Of a DNA stretch of 64,000 nt, positions 8,790 to 18,943 are shown piece by piece. The DNA is from Tetrapisispora phaffii CBS 4417 (taxonomy: Eukaryota; Ascomycota; Saccharomycetes; Saccharomycetales; Saccharomycetaceae), in the NCBI RefSeq assembly GCF_000236905.1, contig NC_016523.1:744001-808000 (forward strand). The letters are read 5' to 3'. Every line of letters starts with the position of its first letter. Position 1 is the stretch's first letter. The notes beneath the pieces were generated by a model, which made no database searches, was not told where the DNA came from, and saw only the letters and a program-made list of their open reading frames with translations. The position numbers were made by a program, and so were the translations under genes.

Positions 8790-10586
8790 ATGGATAATTA
8801 CAGGTCTCAAAGACGTAGTTTTATTTCGTCTGGCAACTTCCAACGCCAGCAGGTTGGCGAAAACAATGGAAATTTAATGAATCAAGATATGTATCCACCT
8901 ATCTTTAATAAAAACATTAACTATTCTGAAAATGGGGTTCATCAAGGTAATTTGGCCCCTGCTGACGGAAACTATTCGATGAATCCAAATTCTCCAATGT
9001 ATTCTCCTTTAAATCCAGCACAACCAATGCAAAATATGTATTCCAACTCGGGCATGGTATCGAATCCAGATGCATTACAAAATAGCACGTTCAGTCAATT
9101 GAATCAATATAGAAGTTTTGGTGGGAATAGAAACTCTGACATGGCATCAACTAATTCAATAGATAATGTTACCGTCAATGCAGGCCCCCAATCAGTATAC
9201 AATGGTTTCAAAGAAAATCTCATATATAATAACAGGAATGTTGTATGTGAGTACGAAAGTAGCAGACAATTGTTTGCACTAGATTGGAGTGTCGATGATT
9301 ATGTCACGTTGAGTTCTTACAAAGAAGACAGTCTTAATAAATTACAAGTTATACATTCAAATGATTTATTGACTTGGGAAAAAGTAGCCGAATGCAATGT
9401 CACTTATCCTGTCAGTAATATCCAATGGTTACCTTCGGTTCCTAACCCAAGAAAACTAGCAACATCATCCGAATGTTTGAGAATATGGTCTTTGGATGAC
9501 AATTCAATGGATAATTCATCTGTATTCAATAATAATATATCTAACAATAGCAGACACAATACCTATAAAAAATCTTTAACGGAACAAGTGAACCTGTCTC
9601 TTTGTAAATACAATGAACAGCATCAAATTATCAATAATAGTACGAACTCTGTTAGTAATAAATCAAACGCAAGATTGTTGGGTCAACTTCCACCAGTGAC
9701 TTCATTCCATTGGAATTCTATCGATACTAATTTATTAATATCTAGTTCCATAGATACAACATGTATAGTATGGGACTTGCAAAGTTCAAATTATGTGAAA
9801 ACTCAGTTGATTGCACATGATAGTGAAGTGTTTGATGTCAAATTCTTAATCCAATCAACTCAATTGTTCGCTTCATGTGGTGGAGATGGTAGTATTAGAG
9901 TTTTTGACTTAAGAGCTTTACAACATAGTACCATCATATATGAGACAGCAAATGATTTGCAGGGAAATAATACTTTTAATAATGATGTAACAACAAAAAT
10001 TGACAACAGTTCGGCAAATAGTCTTTCTCATGCTCTATTGAGATTAGAACCATCCCCAACAGACCCTAACTTGATTGCCACTTTTGGACTAGACAAAAAA
10101 GCTATATTAATTCTAGATATGAGAAATCCAGGAGTTCCTGTTTTGGTTTTAAGCGGGCATTCTCCATCTGTTAATCAAATAAAATGGCATCCTAGCAAAC
10201 CATATGTTTTATTATCATGTGGTGATGATTGTCAAGTATTGTATTGGGATTTGAATAGTGAATTAAATCCTAAAGTAACCCACCTCGCAAGAAATCATAT
10301 GGAAGCCTCCAACAACGATGCTAATGATCATATAGATATGAATAACAGTAAACAATTAAACAATAACGGTGTCAATTCAATGAATGGCAATGTGGATGAA
10401 CAAAATATGTCATCTGGAAATTCTGATTGGAAGTCTCAAAACGAAGTTAAAGTATTAACTGTACCAAGTATGTGTTATTCTAATAAAAAACAAGAAGTTA
10501 ATAACATTATATGGAGACCACAAGATGGTGAATGGTTTGGTTGCGTTGCTGGTAAAAAATTCCAAAATGTAAGATTGAGTACTTAG
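8790..10586 (+). CDS. YPL247C: WD40 protein of the AN11/DCAF7 family (YPL247C-like)
   Basis: The ATG at 8790 (MDNYRSQRR) gives 598 residues; the frame upstream is open only through a TTG. The first 140 residues are low-complexity, rich in N, S, P and M. They are followed by a beta-propeller with recognisable WD units (FHWNSIDTNLLISSSIDTTCIVWDLQ; FASCGGDGSIRVFDLRA; IKWHPSKPYVLLSCGDDCQVLYWDL). The end, IIWRPQDGEWFGCVAGKKFQNVRL, is typical of petunia AN11/human DCAF7 homologs. Members are scaffold proteins; the yeast one has no assigned role. An N-rich insertion of about 60 residues sits before the last blade. Position next to RBD2 matches YPL247C. Confidence 0.88.
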   Translation: MDNYRSQRRSFISSGNFQRQQVGENNGNLMNQDMYPPIFNKNINYSENGVHQGNLAPADGNYSMNPNSPMYSPLNPAQPMQNMYSNSGMVSNPDALQNSTFSQLNQYRSFGGNRNSDMASTNSIDNVTVNAGPQSVYNGFKENLIYNNRNVVCEYESSRQLFALDWSVDDYVTLSSYKEDSLNKLQVIHSNDLLTWEKVAECNVTYPVSNIQWLPSVPNPRKLATSSECLRIWSLDDNSMDNSSVFNNNISNNSRHNTYKKSLTEQVNLSLCKYNEQHQIINNSTNSVSNKSNARLLGQLPPVTSFHWNSIDTNLLISSSIDTTCIVWDLQSSNYVKTQLIAHDSEVFDVKFLIQSTQLFASCGGDGSIRVFDLRALQHSTIIYETANDLQGNNTFNNDVTTKIDNSSANSLSHALLRLEPSPTDPNLIATFGLDKKAILILDMRNPGVPVLVLSGHSPSVNQIKWHPSKPYVLLSCGDDCQVLYWDLNSELNPKVTHLARNHMEASNNDANDHIDMNNSKQLNNNGVNSMNGNVDEQNMSSGNSDWKSQNEVKVLTVPSMCYSNKKQEVNNIIWRPQDGEWFGCVAGKKFQNVRLST

Positions 10587-10713
10587 TTTTTTGGCCTAGA
10601 AATATCTTGTAAATTTATGTTTAAAATGCAAAATTATATAGGATGTTATATGAAATATTATAGAGTTTTATTAGCAATTTAACTGGTTTCCAATTAAATT
10701 ATCTTATGCAGTT

Positions 10714-13700
10714 TTATTTTTTTTTGAATCTCTTGTAGGATTTATATTTCCTAGAACCTTTGCTAAATGTTGATTTTCTCTTCTTTTTACCTTTGCTGTT
10801 TAGCAGAGACTCCTCATTTGTTTGGGAATCAACATCTTGAGTATCTCTTATTTGACGAATTATTTCAGAATTTAATGAGGACTCTGAGAATTCCAACTCA
10901 AAATTATGAGAGTGTGGAATTATCAACGCTGAAGAAGAAGTAACTGTATTCGTCTTTTTTGCTTTGTTTAATAAGCCAAAGTTGGATCGCAGAACCATTA
11001 TTGTATCTTTAAAGTATTTAAACTTTTGATTGTAAGATGGATCATTGTTTACTAATATTTTGAATGAAGGTTCATCTTTAGGTAATTCCTTTGCCAGTTT
11101 TTTCAATATATCTTCCGAGAGAAACTCAGTTGTAGGGGGATTAACATGTTGGCCTAAAGAGAGCGAAAGCTCCTTTAATTTTTTGTATGCAGAATTCAAG
11201 TAGGGTTGATCTTGAATAGAATTTGATTCTGTGCTTATTGTCGTCTTTTTTATCATATTATTCTCCTGTAAATCAGATTGATGTCTTTCTATACCAGTGA
11301 CATTTAAATTGGTAGTTATTAGAGTTCGTGACGAAGATCTATTTGAGTTTGGTCTTGAAGAAGAATTGTTTATGATAAATTCCATTTTAAGAGTGGTGTT
11401 ATCTTTTAAGAATTTTTTTGCAGCGATCCCAAGTTTAATGTAATGAGATGCAAATCCACTAGCATTAACAATGGGATACTCTTCCAAAAGTCTCAATGTA
11501 ACTAACTGAGAAAATATCCTTTCAATTTCTAATTTTGATAGATGTTTTCCTGCCGCATGGTCCTTAATTAGATTATGACCAGATTGAAGTATTTTAGCAG
11601 AGCGTGATCCTTTAAAGATATCTTGGCAATAAATTCTTGTTACTCGTTCATCTTTCAAAGTCCCAATTAAGTTAATAATCATTTTTGCCTCATTAGTTAC
11701 ATCTCTTTCTTCAATAGAAAAATTACCAGAATTTCTACAATTATCACATTGCTTAAGGCAAACTGATGGATCAATATCTTCATTGAAGTACTTTAAAACT
11801 TGCTGGCGTCGACATGTCGTAACATTATCACAATATGAGACTACTTGCTGTAATTTCTCTAAATGTTTTAGTTTATTTTCTTTGTTCAATGATTTATCTC
11901 TCTGGATCATTGTCTGTAGACTTCTAACATCTTTGAATGAAAAATAAGTTATACATTGAGCTGGGAGTCCATCTCTACCTGCTCTACCAGTTTCTTGATA
12001 ATAGCCTTCAAGGGTTCGTGGAATAGTAAAGTGAATTACGAACCTAACATCGGGTTTATCTATACCCATACCAAAAGCTACAGTAGCACAAATAACTTGA
12101 ACTTGATTATTTTGCCAGGCTTTTTGTATTTTTAATCTTTCTGATGGTGTCATTCCAGCGTGATAAAAAGCCGTTCTGATTTTTTGGCTAGCTATCTGTT
12201 GAGCTACCTGTTCACAGGATATTTTTGAATTACAATATATAATACCGGATTGGTTTTTAAAATCTGTTTTCAGACTGCTACAGATTTCATTGACAGTATT
12301 CTTTGATTTAGTACGAATAATATAATCCAAATTGGTTCTATTGAAACTCTGTTTTAATAATAAAGGATTTCTAACTCCTAAATTATTAATAATATCCAGT
12401 TGAACTTGTTCATTAGCTGTAGCTGTAAGAGCAATTAACGGTATTGTTGGATATTCTCTCTTAAAAAGCTTCAATTCTTTATAATCTGGTCTAAAGTCGT
12501 GACCCCAATTGGAGACACAATGAGCTTCATCAACTACTATTCTAGCAAGCTTATTTGTTTCGTATAATCTTTTAATTGCTCGTTTGCATTGTTGAGAAGC
12601 ACTCATCATTTCTGGTGAAATATATACTAAATCTAACAATCCATTGATAAAAAGATTAAAAGTCTTTTTCCTTTGAGCAGCTGGACTTTTTGAACTTATC
12701 ATAGAAGCTTTAATATTTATATTCAAAAGGTGTTCAACCTGGTCATGCATTAAAGATATTAGAGGCGATATTACTATTGTAGTTCCTGAGGTTTTCCCTG
12801 ATTTTACTATTGCAGGTAATTGGTAGCATAGAGATTTGCCACCACCTGTTGGCATTAATACAAACACATCTCTTCCATTCAAAGTGGAATTTATTGCTTC
12901 TAATTGATTAGGTCTAAAACTATTCAGGTTAAAGCTATTTTTCAATCGAAATAATACTTCTGAACTCCATGGGAAAGATAATGCAGCATCCGACCTATCG
13001 TTAATGTTTGATTCTATGTTGATACTATGTTCCTTAGCGACCATGGTAGTTGTTACCTCATTGCTCATACATGTTTCAGATATCACCTGTAATTCGTCCT
13101 CTATGTGTTTCAAGTTGTTCTTTTGAGAGAAATTTTCTCTCTCCAAATCAAATATTTCTCTATCTAGTTCCTTTTGGGAAATAGGCAATTCTTCGGTCTC
13201 GCTATCTCCCGTATTATGGATCTTCTCTGATCCACTCTCTACCATTTCTACATCTGAGAACTGATCTATCAAATTATAAGAGAATGCAGATAGGTTACTA
13301 TCTTCAATAATTAAATCTTGATTCAAATCTTCATCAGATACATTTATTATCGGCACATTTTCATTAGAAATGTTGCCTTCATAAGCAGTCTTTGACGGAG
13401 ATAATAAGATTATACTTTCTTTTATGATTGGCAGATGACTGTTTTCATGAACACTTATATCAGCATCTGATGCTTCAATAATTTCATCATCATCGTTATC
13501 AACTGTATGTTCACTTTCTTTGTAATCAAAATCGTGAGAGGTATTATAGTAGCTCCCATCGACGAATTCGAGATCACTATCATGTACTGAATCTTCAGTA
13601 TTATTCATATTTTGAGTTGCCAAGTAATTTTTTTCATAGTCATCTGGTTCATCTTTTTCAATTGAACCACTGGTTATGGTTGAATATTTTAAAGGTTTGG

Positions 13701-14556
13701 AGGCAGCCATTACATAATCAAATGGATCGTCTGCATCTGGTATCTTATAGTTAATAGTGTTTTTAAACCTTAAAGTTCTTTTATTATTACTGGTAATTGT
13801 GCTCTTGTATTCAGGCATTTTTCCATGGTTCGAATTTAACTGGACAACAGTATTTGATCCTATAATTACATCGTTAATTATTGGTGCTGCATCGGTTTGG
13901 TTAACCGATGTTGCTGTTGTTATATTTATACCATTCATTAGCATTTTTTCTTCATCTGAATAAATTGTAGTTGTATCAGCTGAATACTGAGAATCTTCAT
14001 CCACAAAATTTTCATCACAGTCTAACTTTTGATCTTGATCCTTTTTAACATCTTCAGTAATTTCATTAGATGAAACATGGATATGTTCTTCTTTAATAAT
14101 ATCTTCTTTGCAAAGTTGTGTATTCATATCTGGTGCTGCAAGTTTTGGTACATCATTGTTTTTAATAACCTTTAAATTTGATAGAATTTCTTGATACTCT
14201 GCTATTTCATTTTTCAAGTTCAATAATTTAGTTTGTATTTCATTTAAAATCTTAAATTTTTTAGATTCTGGAGACAAAGAAGTAGACCCCAAGATATCAC
14301 ATTTATAACTCAACATACGATCTCGTTCTTCAAATAATCCAATAATAATACTTTGGATATTTATTATTTCCTGTAAATTAGATGGATTTGAAAGACCTAG
14401 TGCCGGCTTCTTTTTCTCATTTACTTTTACATCATCAAAGTTATTCAGCACACCTGTTATAATATTATAAGTAGATTGAGTTTCATACACTGAATCTTCA
14501 TTTTTTTTTAGCCAAGCATACTCCTTATTTAGAGTATTTTGGGGTTTGTTGAGCAT
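10714..14556 (-). CDS. SGS1: RecQ-family DNA helicase SGS1
   Basis: The 1280-residue protein (yeast Sgs1 1447) is the RecQ helicase that works with Top3-Rmi1 in dissolving recombination intermediates and in end resection. An acidic, Ser/Asp-rich N-terminal half (about 1-530) precedes the helicase core: Walker A LMPTGGGKSLCYQLP (K574), DEAH in VVDEAHCVSNWGHDFRPDY (about 675), and ETGRAGRDG. The RQC zinc site follows in CRRQQVLKYFNEDIDPSVC..CDNC. An HRDC-like domain lies near 1130-1210 (NSAYKKLKELSLSLGQ). The protein ends in a lysine-rich probable nuclear localisation signal (KGKKKRKSTF..KRFKKK). It is divergent from MRPL24. In S. cerevisiae SPG5 and GYL1 lie between them; here they are absent. 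Confidence 0.95.
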   Translation of the reverse strand: MLNKPQNTLNKEYAWLKKNEDSVYETQSTYNIITGVLNNFDDVKVNEKKKPALGLSNPSNLQEIINIQSIIIGLFEERDRMLSYKCDILGSTSLSPESKKFKILNEIQTKLLNLKNEIAEYQEILSNLKVIKNNDVPKLAAPDMNTQLCKEDIIKEEHIHVSSNEITEDVKKDQDQKLDCDENFVDEDSQYSADTTTIYSDEEKMLMNGINITTATSVNQTDAAPIINDVIIGSNTVVQLNSNHGKMPEYKSTITSNNKRTLRFKNTINYKIPDADDPFDYVMAASKPLKYSTITSGSIEKDEPDDYEKNYLATQNMNNTEDSVHDSDLEFVDGSYYNTSHDFDYKESEHTVDNDDDEIIEASDADISVHENSHLPIIKESIILLSPSKTAYEGNISNENVPIINVSDEDLNQDLIIEDSNLSAFSYNLIDQFSDVEMVESGSEKIHNTGDSETEELPISQKELDREIFDLERENFSQKNNLKHIEDELQVISETCMSNEVTTTMVAKEHSINIESNINDRSDAALSFPWSSEVLFRLKNSFNLNSFRPNQLEAINSTLNGRDVFVLMPTGGGKSLCYQLPAIVKSGKTSGTTIVISPLISLMHDQVEHLLNINIKASMISSKSPAAQRKKTFNLFINGLLDLVYISPEMMSASQQCKRAIKRLYETNKLARIVVDEAHCVSNWGHDFRPDYKELKLFKREYPTIPLIALTATANEQVQLDIINNLGVRNPLLLKQSFNRTNLDYIIRTKSKNTVNEICSSLKTDFKNQSGIIYCNSKISCEQVAQQIASQKIRTAFYHAGMTPSERLKIQKAWQNNQVQVICATVAFGMGIDKPDVRFVIHFTIPRTLEGYYQETGRAGRDGLPAQCITYFSFKDVRSLQTMIQRDKSLNKENKLKHLEKLQQVVSYCDNVTTCRRQQVLKYFNEDIDPSVCLKQCDNCRNSGNFSIEERDVTNEAKMIINLIGTLKDERVTRIYCQDIFKGSRSAKILQSGHNLIKDHAAGKHLSKLEIERIFSQLVTLRLLEEYPIVNASGFASHYIKLGIAAKKFLKDNTTLKMEFIINNSSSRPNSNRSSSRTLITTNLNVTGIERHQSDLQENNMIKKTTISTESNSIQDQPYLNSAYKKLKELSLSLGQHVNPPTTEFLSEDILKKLAKELPKDEPSFKILVNNDPSYNQKFKYFKDTIMVLRSNFGLLNKAKKTNTVTSSSALIIPHSHNFELEFSESSLNSEIIRQIRDTQDVDSQTNEESLLNSKGKKKRKSTFSKGSRKYKSYKRFKKK

Positions 14557-15024
14557 TATTAGATCATCTTTTGCTTTTTCTTTTTCTTTGCTTCTCGATA
14601 CAAAATGATCTCTCAGTCTTTTAACGAATGCTGTAATGAATTGTTTCTCTCTTTCGCCAAATCAGTAATCGATCGAACTATATAAGGATACCACTGGCAT
14701 AAATCTTACTACTACTCTCTACAATATATTTATGATATTTTTTAACCCAAACTTTAACCGCTGATTAAATATACATTTGGTTGAATTGATTGTTATAAAT
14801 ATATTAAGTTTATTTTAGTTTTCTTTAAAAATAAAGTACATATCGAACATTCTCAATTTTTGTTACGGAAACAAAACTCCGTACAAGTGAGGAATTCCTC
14901 TATCTGAAGAAGACATAAATCTGGGTATCTTAAAGATGTTGACATATTAATGTAGTGAGTTTAGTTGAAAACTATCGAGATATTGTGGTCCAAATAATGA
15001 TAACCCAATTATTTGATATAGAAA

Positions 15025-15062
15025 TTTTATGTTTTTAAACGCCGCAAGAATATTTATGTTTT
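15025..15062 (+). other. candidate replication origin: two ARS-consensus matches
   Basis: TTTTATGTTTT (15025-15035) and ATTTATGTTTT (15052-15062) both match WTTTAYRTTTW exactly, on the same strand and 27 bp apart, in a long nuclease-accessible type of region (divergent promoter). The consensus is that of S. cerevisiae and may not hold for this species. Confidence 0.3.
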
Positions 15063-15637
15063 TCTGCTCTAGGTTTATGTTCTGGTGGGTGATAAAGCTA
15101 GTTCGTTAAGTAAACATAAAAAATTAAATAGAGTTGAATTGTACCTTTCCTGTTCTCAGTAAATTTCAAGAACTGGAAATGAGTAAACTATTAAACTATA
15201 TTCAAATAAACTTGTCTTTTTAACCTTTGTATTTCCAATTTTCATGACATGTCACAAATTCAAATTACTTTCATTATTGGTTGTGGTACCAATTTTCAAG
15301 TATAGTTACAGACTCTGGTTCTATAACTTTCTGATAAGATAAGTAAAATAATTATCTTATAGTTACATCTTAATTGCATTTAATGCTTTTCTATATTAGT
15401 AGGATACGAAGACGATATATCAACTACGTCAGATGAATTTCATTTTAGTTCTCCATCATCGGAAACAACGTAGTATGAAAGGTCTTCTGCAAAGATAGGA
15501 TACCATTAGAGAGAACATAACTTCAAACAATTTGAGTATAAAGTTTGATGCTACCAATTGACGACTAATAAAATATCTAGAAGGTAGTTACCTACCGGGC
15601 AACGTTTGCTAAAATTACTGTCATTTTTGATATTAAT

Positions 15638-15643
15638 CACGTG
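15638..15643. promoter_or_regulatory. CACGTG box upstream of MRPL24
   Basis: A CACGTG core (context AATCACGTGCTT) lies about 290 bp upstream of the MRPL24 start. It is the core bound by Cbf1 and related bHLH factors. Confidence 0.4.
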
Positions 15644-15932
15644 CTTCAAAATTAAATCTCACTTTTTCAATTGGGGGAATATAAGATTCAAGACCTTCAT
15701 TCTGATAGAAAACAATCGGCATGACCAATGATTACACAAGTCATAAAGGAATAATCAAAATAGTATAATCAAGTGTCTTTACCTTTTGATTGTGCTTGAT
15801 ATTAAGAAAGCTTAGTGCGAATTGTTCTGCTTTGTGACTTCCATACATATTACATATAGAGGGCAAAATACAGAATCACAATTTTTGAATACGTGAAGAA
15901 AGTGTAGTATTTTTATACCATCCCCTTCCATA

Positions 15933-16709
15933 ATGAGTGTCAACAACTGTCCATTAACGGTAAAAAGACATTTCTCGTCAAGTTTGATTATTTTAAGAGA
16001 ATGGAAGCTTGTTGAAACAAGACGAATTGCAAAACAACCTGACTTTCAAATCGGTGGTGAAAAACCTTTATATATTCCAAAGAAAAGAAAAGTGTTTCCA
16101 GATTATAAATATGGAGAATCAAATTTATTCAAGCAGAGCAACCAAGGGCTATTTGGTGGTTCATTCATACAATTCGGCAACAATATCTCGGAAAGTAAGA
16201 TTAAAACAAGAAGAACATGGTTACCAAATATTATTAAAAAGAGTCTTTGGAGTGAAACTTTGAACAAGCCAATAACTCTAAAATTGACCGCAAAAGTTTT
16301 GAAAACTATCACTAAGGAAGGTGGTATTGACAATTATTTGTTAAAGGATAAAGCTGCCAGAATTAAAGAATTAGGTCCAACTGGTTGGAAACTACGTTAT
16401 TCCATTTTAAGTGCGAAAGATAAGCAGTTAAATCCTCCACATAAAGATGCCAAGACAGTGACTACCAATTCGGGAGAAGTTAAAAAGATATATTATGACG
16501 TTGAAGTGAATGGGAAGCCATTCAAAATAACTGTCGGAAGAAGACAGTTATTAAGTTTATTATTTGCAAAAGAACAATTAAACAAAAAATGTGATGGTAT
16601 AGTTTATTCCCATAAAGAATTCATAGAAGAGTCACAAAAATCAACGATCAGTGACATACTATCTAAATTGGATAAGTATGGTTATGATCTATCTACGATA
16701 TCTTTATAA
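15933..16709 (+). CDS. MRPL24: mitochondrial large ribosomal subunit protein bL28m (MRPL24)
   Basis: At 258 residues it is exactly the length of yeast Mrpl24 and is similar throughout. Matching segments are [55 protein letters not shown] and [29 protein letters not shown]. The first 20 residues ([15 protein letters not shown]) look like a mitochondrial targeting sequence. The product is a bL28-family protein of the mitoribosome large subunit. It is next to RPL36, as YMR193W-YMR194W are in S. cerevisiae. A Puf3-type site lies in its presumed 3' UTR. Confidence 0.96.
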   Translation: MSVNNCPLTVKRHFSSSLIILREWKLVETRRIAKQPDFQIGGEKPLYIPKKRKVFPDYKYGESNLFKQSNQGLFGGSFIQFGNNISESKIKTRRTWLPNIIKKSLWSETLNKPITLKLTAKVLKTITKEGGIDNYLLKDKAARIKELGPTGWKLRYSILSAKDKQLNPPHKDAKTVTTNSGEVKKIYYDVEVNGKPFKITVGRRQLLSLLFAKEQLNKKCDGIVYSHKEFIEESQKSTISDILSKLDKYGYDLSTISL

Positions 16710-17569
16710 TGAAATAACAAAAAGTTTTAGATATTCCATCATAGATGCGACGATTAATGCATTAAAAAACACACCCTCCTTTTCCGCCACGATCTTCCCT
16801 TGCGTCGAATATATAATCATCCATATTACATGTAAATAAAATATCTTATAGTCCACCAATGAATAGAAACAAGATACTAATTATTAAATAATAGAATTAC
16901 ATTACCTTATTATATACATACACCTTAGAACAACTAGCATAATGATTTGGAGTGACTGTTATTTAAAGAACCCAAACACCACACGTAATAAAATTATTAG
17001 AAAGGTTATTTTTTTTTGTTTATTTTCTCCATATTTTCTAACTTTCTTGAAACGTTCAATGTAGTTATTCAAATTGAAGAAAAGTCTGAGAAGAATTAAT
17101 TATACGTGTCACTAACATTTGGTGTACAAAGAAACATATTCACGTGACAATAAACAGAAATATTCTGAAATGAAGGTGAAGAAAGAAGACACTAGCTTAT
17201 TAATAATTACCCTACTCACATATTTTCGAAATATTCAAATCTGGAAAATTGGAAAATTTAATAAAATCTGTTTGAAGTTTTAGAACTCATGCCTTTCTTT
17301 TATGATATTCAACAACTTAGAACTAATGCGTTAAGCTTCAACTTAAATATAGCTTTAGAGATGATAAAATTAACGACGAACTTACCCTTTCCACAGGTAT
17401 ACATCAGGACGTTAAAGCAGGTATATAATGAACGTCATCTGTAATTTCATACTAAATTAAATTATTATTGGTTTATTTAGTCATCTTTCTTGTCTTTTAA
17501 ACGTATCCTTCTTACGCTTTAGTTTATAACGCTTTCTAAGAATATACAGACTCATACACACAAATAAAA
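16710..17569. promoter_or_regulatory. MRPL24-RPL36 intergenic region
   Basis: This 860-bp region contains the MRPL24 3' end with a Puf3-type site and the RPL36 promoter. The promoter has a TCACGTGAC element (17140-17148) and a TATATAA at 17422-17428, about 142 bp before the ATG. I did not find a canonical Rap1 site. Confidence 0.5.
16831..16838 (+). promoter_or_regulatory. Puf3-type mRNA element downstream of MRPL24
   Basis: TGTAAATA lies about 120 nt after the MRPL24 stop, in sense orientation. It matches the Puf3 recognition element TGTANATA that marks mRNAs for mitochondrial proteins in S. cerevisiae. Confidence 0.5.
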
Positions 17570-18237
17570 ATGGCTGTTAAAACTGGTATGTATATAGAAT
17601 TCAGAGTAGTCGATGTGGAGATTAATTCATCTTATAGTAATGATACTAGAGGAGATTCTAATTTACAAATGCAATGAATGGACATGGAACAGAATAATCC
17701 ATTGCTAATGTTAAACTGCAAAATTGTGGAAGAATATATCCTAGAGCAACTGTCTAGGTTATGATTGAGGGAAACCTTAGGTATCAACTTTCCATCTGTT
17801 TTGATACATCTAAGAACAAAGTCACAAATGTCATCAGTTTCACATTCAACTTGCAATCGTTTCCACAATATTTTTAAAAAGTTATAATTCTTTACTAACA
17901 AATTTTAATTAAACATTGTTCAACTATGATCAATTGATATTTTTTTTCAGGTATTGCCGTTGGTTTAAACAAAGGTAAGAAGGTCACCTCTATGACCCCA
18001 GCCCCAAAGATTTCTTACAGAAAGGGTGCTGCTTCCAAGAGAACTACGTTCGTCAGATCTATCGTCAGAGAATTCGCTGGTTTAGCTCCATACGAAAGAA
18101 GACTAATGGATGTTATCAGAAACGTCGGTGAAAAGAGAGCCAGAAAGGTCGCCAAGAAGAGATTAGGTTCCTTCAAGAGAGCTAAGGCTAAGGTCGAAGA
18201 GATGACCAACATCATTGCTGCTTCCCGTCGTCATTAA
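17570..18237 (+). CDS. RPL36: 60S ribosomal protein eL36 (RPL36), two exons
   Basis: Exon 1 (17570-17585) encodes MAVKT plus the first base of a Gly codon; exon 2 (17951-18237) encodes the rest, ending IIAASRRH. Joined, they give 100 residues, the length of yeast Rpl36, with [13 protein letters not shown] and [15 protein letters not shown] conserved. The product is a cytosolic large-subunit ribosomal protein. The intron position after the fifth codon and the donor GTATGT are typical of yeast ribosomal protein genes. Exon codon use is strongly biased (AGA, GGT, GTC, AAG), as expected for a highly expressed gene. It corresponds to the RPL36A/RPL36B ohnolog pair. Confidence 0.97.
17586..17950 (+). 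other. spliceosomal intron of RPL36
   Basis: The 365-nt intron starts GTATGT, has a perfect TACTAAC branch site at 17893-17899, and ends in a T-tract plus CAG at 17950, about 52 nt past the branch A. I found no convincing box C/D pair, so I do not call an intronic snoRNA. An 89-codon antisense frame inside it is probably chance. Confidence 0.95.
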
Positions 18238-18491
18238 GCTGATTTGTAGTTTAATTTATAAATCATATAAGTTTAAAAAATAAATTAATAACGTAACAAT
18301 AAGTATCCTATTTATATTAACAAGATCAAGTGAGTATCTCTGGCAGTAGCATTATCTTACTGTGCTGCTATAGATACTGCATCGAAAACAGCTACGTTGC
18401 TATATTTTATCTGTCATTAGCAATATATTATGACCTCTCAATCAACTGTAATTCCATTAAAACCCTGATCGAAGAATATTCATGAATTGTC

Positions 18492-18576
18492 TTACCCGCC
18501 CAGCTCATCGATTTTTTCTATAGGTAAAAATTTTCGCTTTCAAAAATTTTTTCTGAAATTTCAAAACATATAAAAG
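18492..18576 (+). promoter_or_regulatory. snoRNA-type promoter: Reb1, PAC-like, RRPE-like and TATA elements
   Basis: In order: TTACCCG (18492-18498, Reb1 core), AGCTCATCGA (18502-18511, one mismatch to PAC), AAAAATTTT (from about 18525 and again from about 18542, RRPE-like) and TATAAAAG (18569-18576). This cluster fits a gene of the ribosome-biogenesis programme and stands directly before the structured RNA candidate. Confidence 0.6.
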
Positions 18577-18684
18577 GAAGCTATTTTTAAGAAGAGAAAA
18601 ACTAATTAAATTTATCTTAATCATTACCTTATTAGATATTTTTTACTTTGTATTAGCTTTATTTTGGTTTTAAAAGGGCAACAA

Positions 18685-18943
18685 TGTCTTTTATAAATAG
18701 ACACCCAGAGTCACGAAGTGTTCAGGAGAAATCCGGTGGACATATACATGGATCTAGTAGGATTTATCCTACTTTGTTTGTGTACGGTTATGCGAGTATA
18801 CCTCGTATACACTGTCGTGCTCGCGGTTGATCTTAGAGCAAGTTGTTGTCGTTTTAATCCAATGTGGTTGGGCAAGGAAGAGTCTATCAATGCTGGGAGT
18901 TCTAATAATTGAGCTCTTTATTCGGTATTTTCTTCAAACATTT
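18685..18943 (+). ncRNA. SNR11: candidate H/ACA snoRNA snR11
   Basis: The locus lies between RPL36 and ICY, where I recall snR11 (about 258 nt) in S. cerevisiae, and behind a snoRNA-type promoter. It has hairpin-forming segments (AGTAGGATTTATCCTACT; GTATACCTCGTATAC inside GCGAG/CTCGC), a possible H box AGAGCA near 18836 and an ACA at 18938-18940. In the 3' domain AGAGTC (18879-18884) and GCTC (18913-18916) flank a TCAAT/ATTGA stem. They would pair with GACUCU and GAGC on either side of 25S U2416, the known snR11 target. The pocket-to-ACA distance is about 25 nt rather than the usual 14-16, which is a weakness. The 5' end is a guess. Short open frames here are not protein-like. Confidence 0.6.

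Larger units (their letters stand above)
14557..15932. other. divergent SGS1/MRPL24 intergenic region, no intact gene
   Basis: This 1.4-kb gap holds both promoters and no intact gene, although S. cerevisiae has two genes here (SPG5, GYL1). Visible signals are two 11/11 matches to the S. cerevisiae ARS consensus (15025-15035, 15052-15062), a TGACATGTCA palindrome at 15245-15254, and a CACGTG at 15638-15643. A short open stretch near 15395-15475 reads as an acidic, Ser/Thr-rich peptide before a stop and may be a gene relic. Confidence 0.55.

Noticed and set aside
17632..17901. 89-codon antisense frame inside the RPL36 intron
   Set aside because: It overlaps the branch point, has no homology I recognise and is most likely chance.
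18684..18912. Open frames of about 49 and 54-64 codons, one with a hydrophobic stretch
   Set aside because: They overlap in different frames, match nothing I know, and lie within the hairpin-forming snoRNA candidate.
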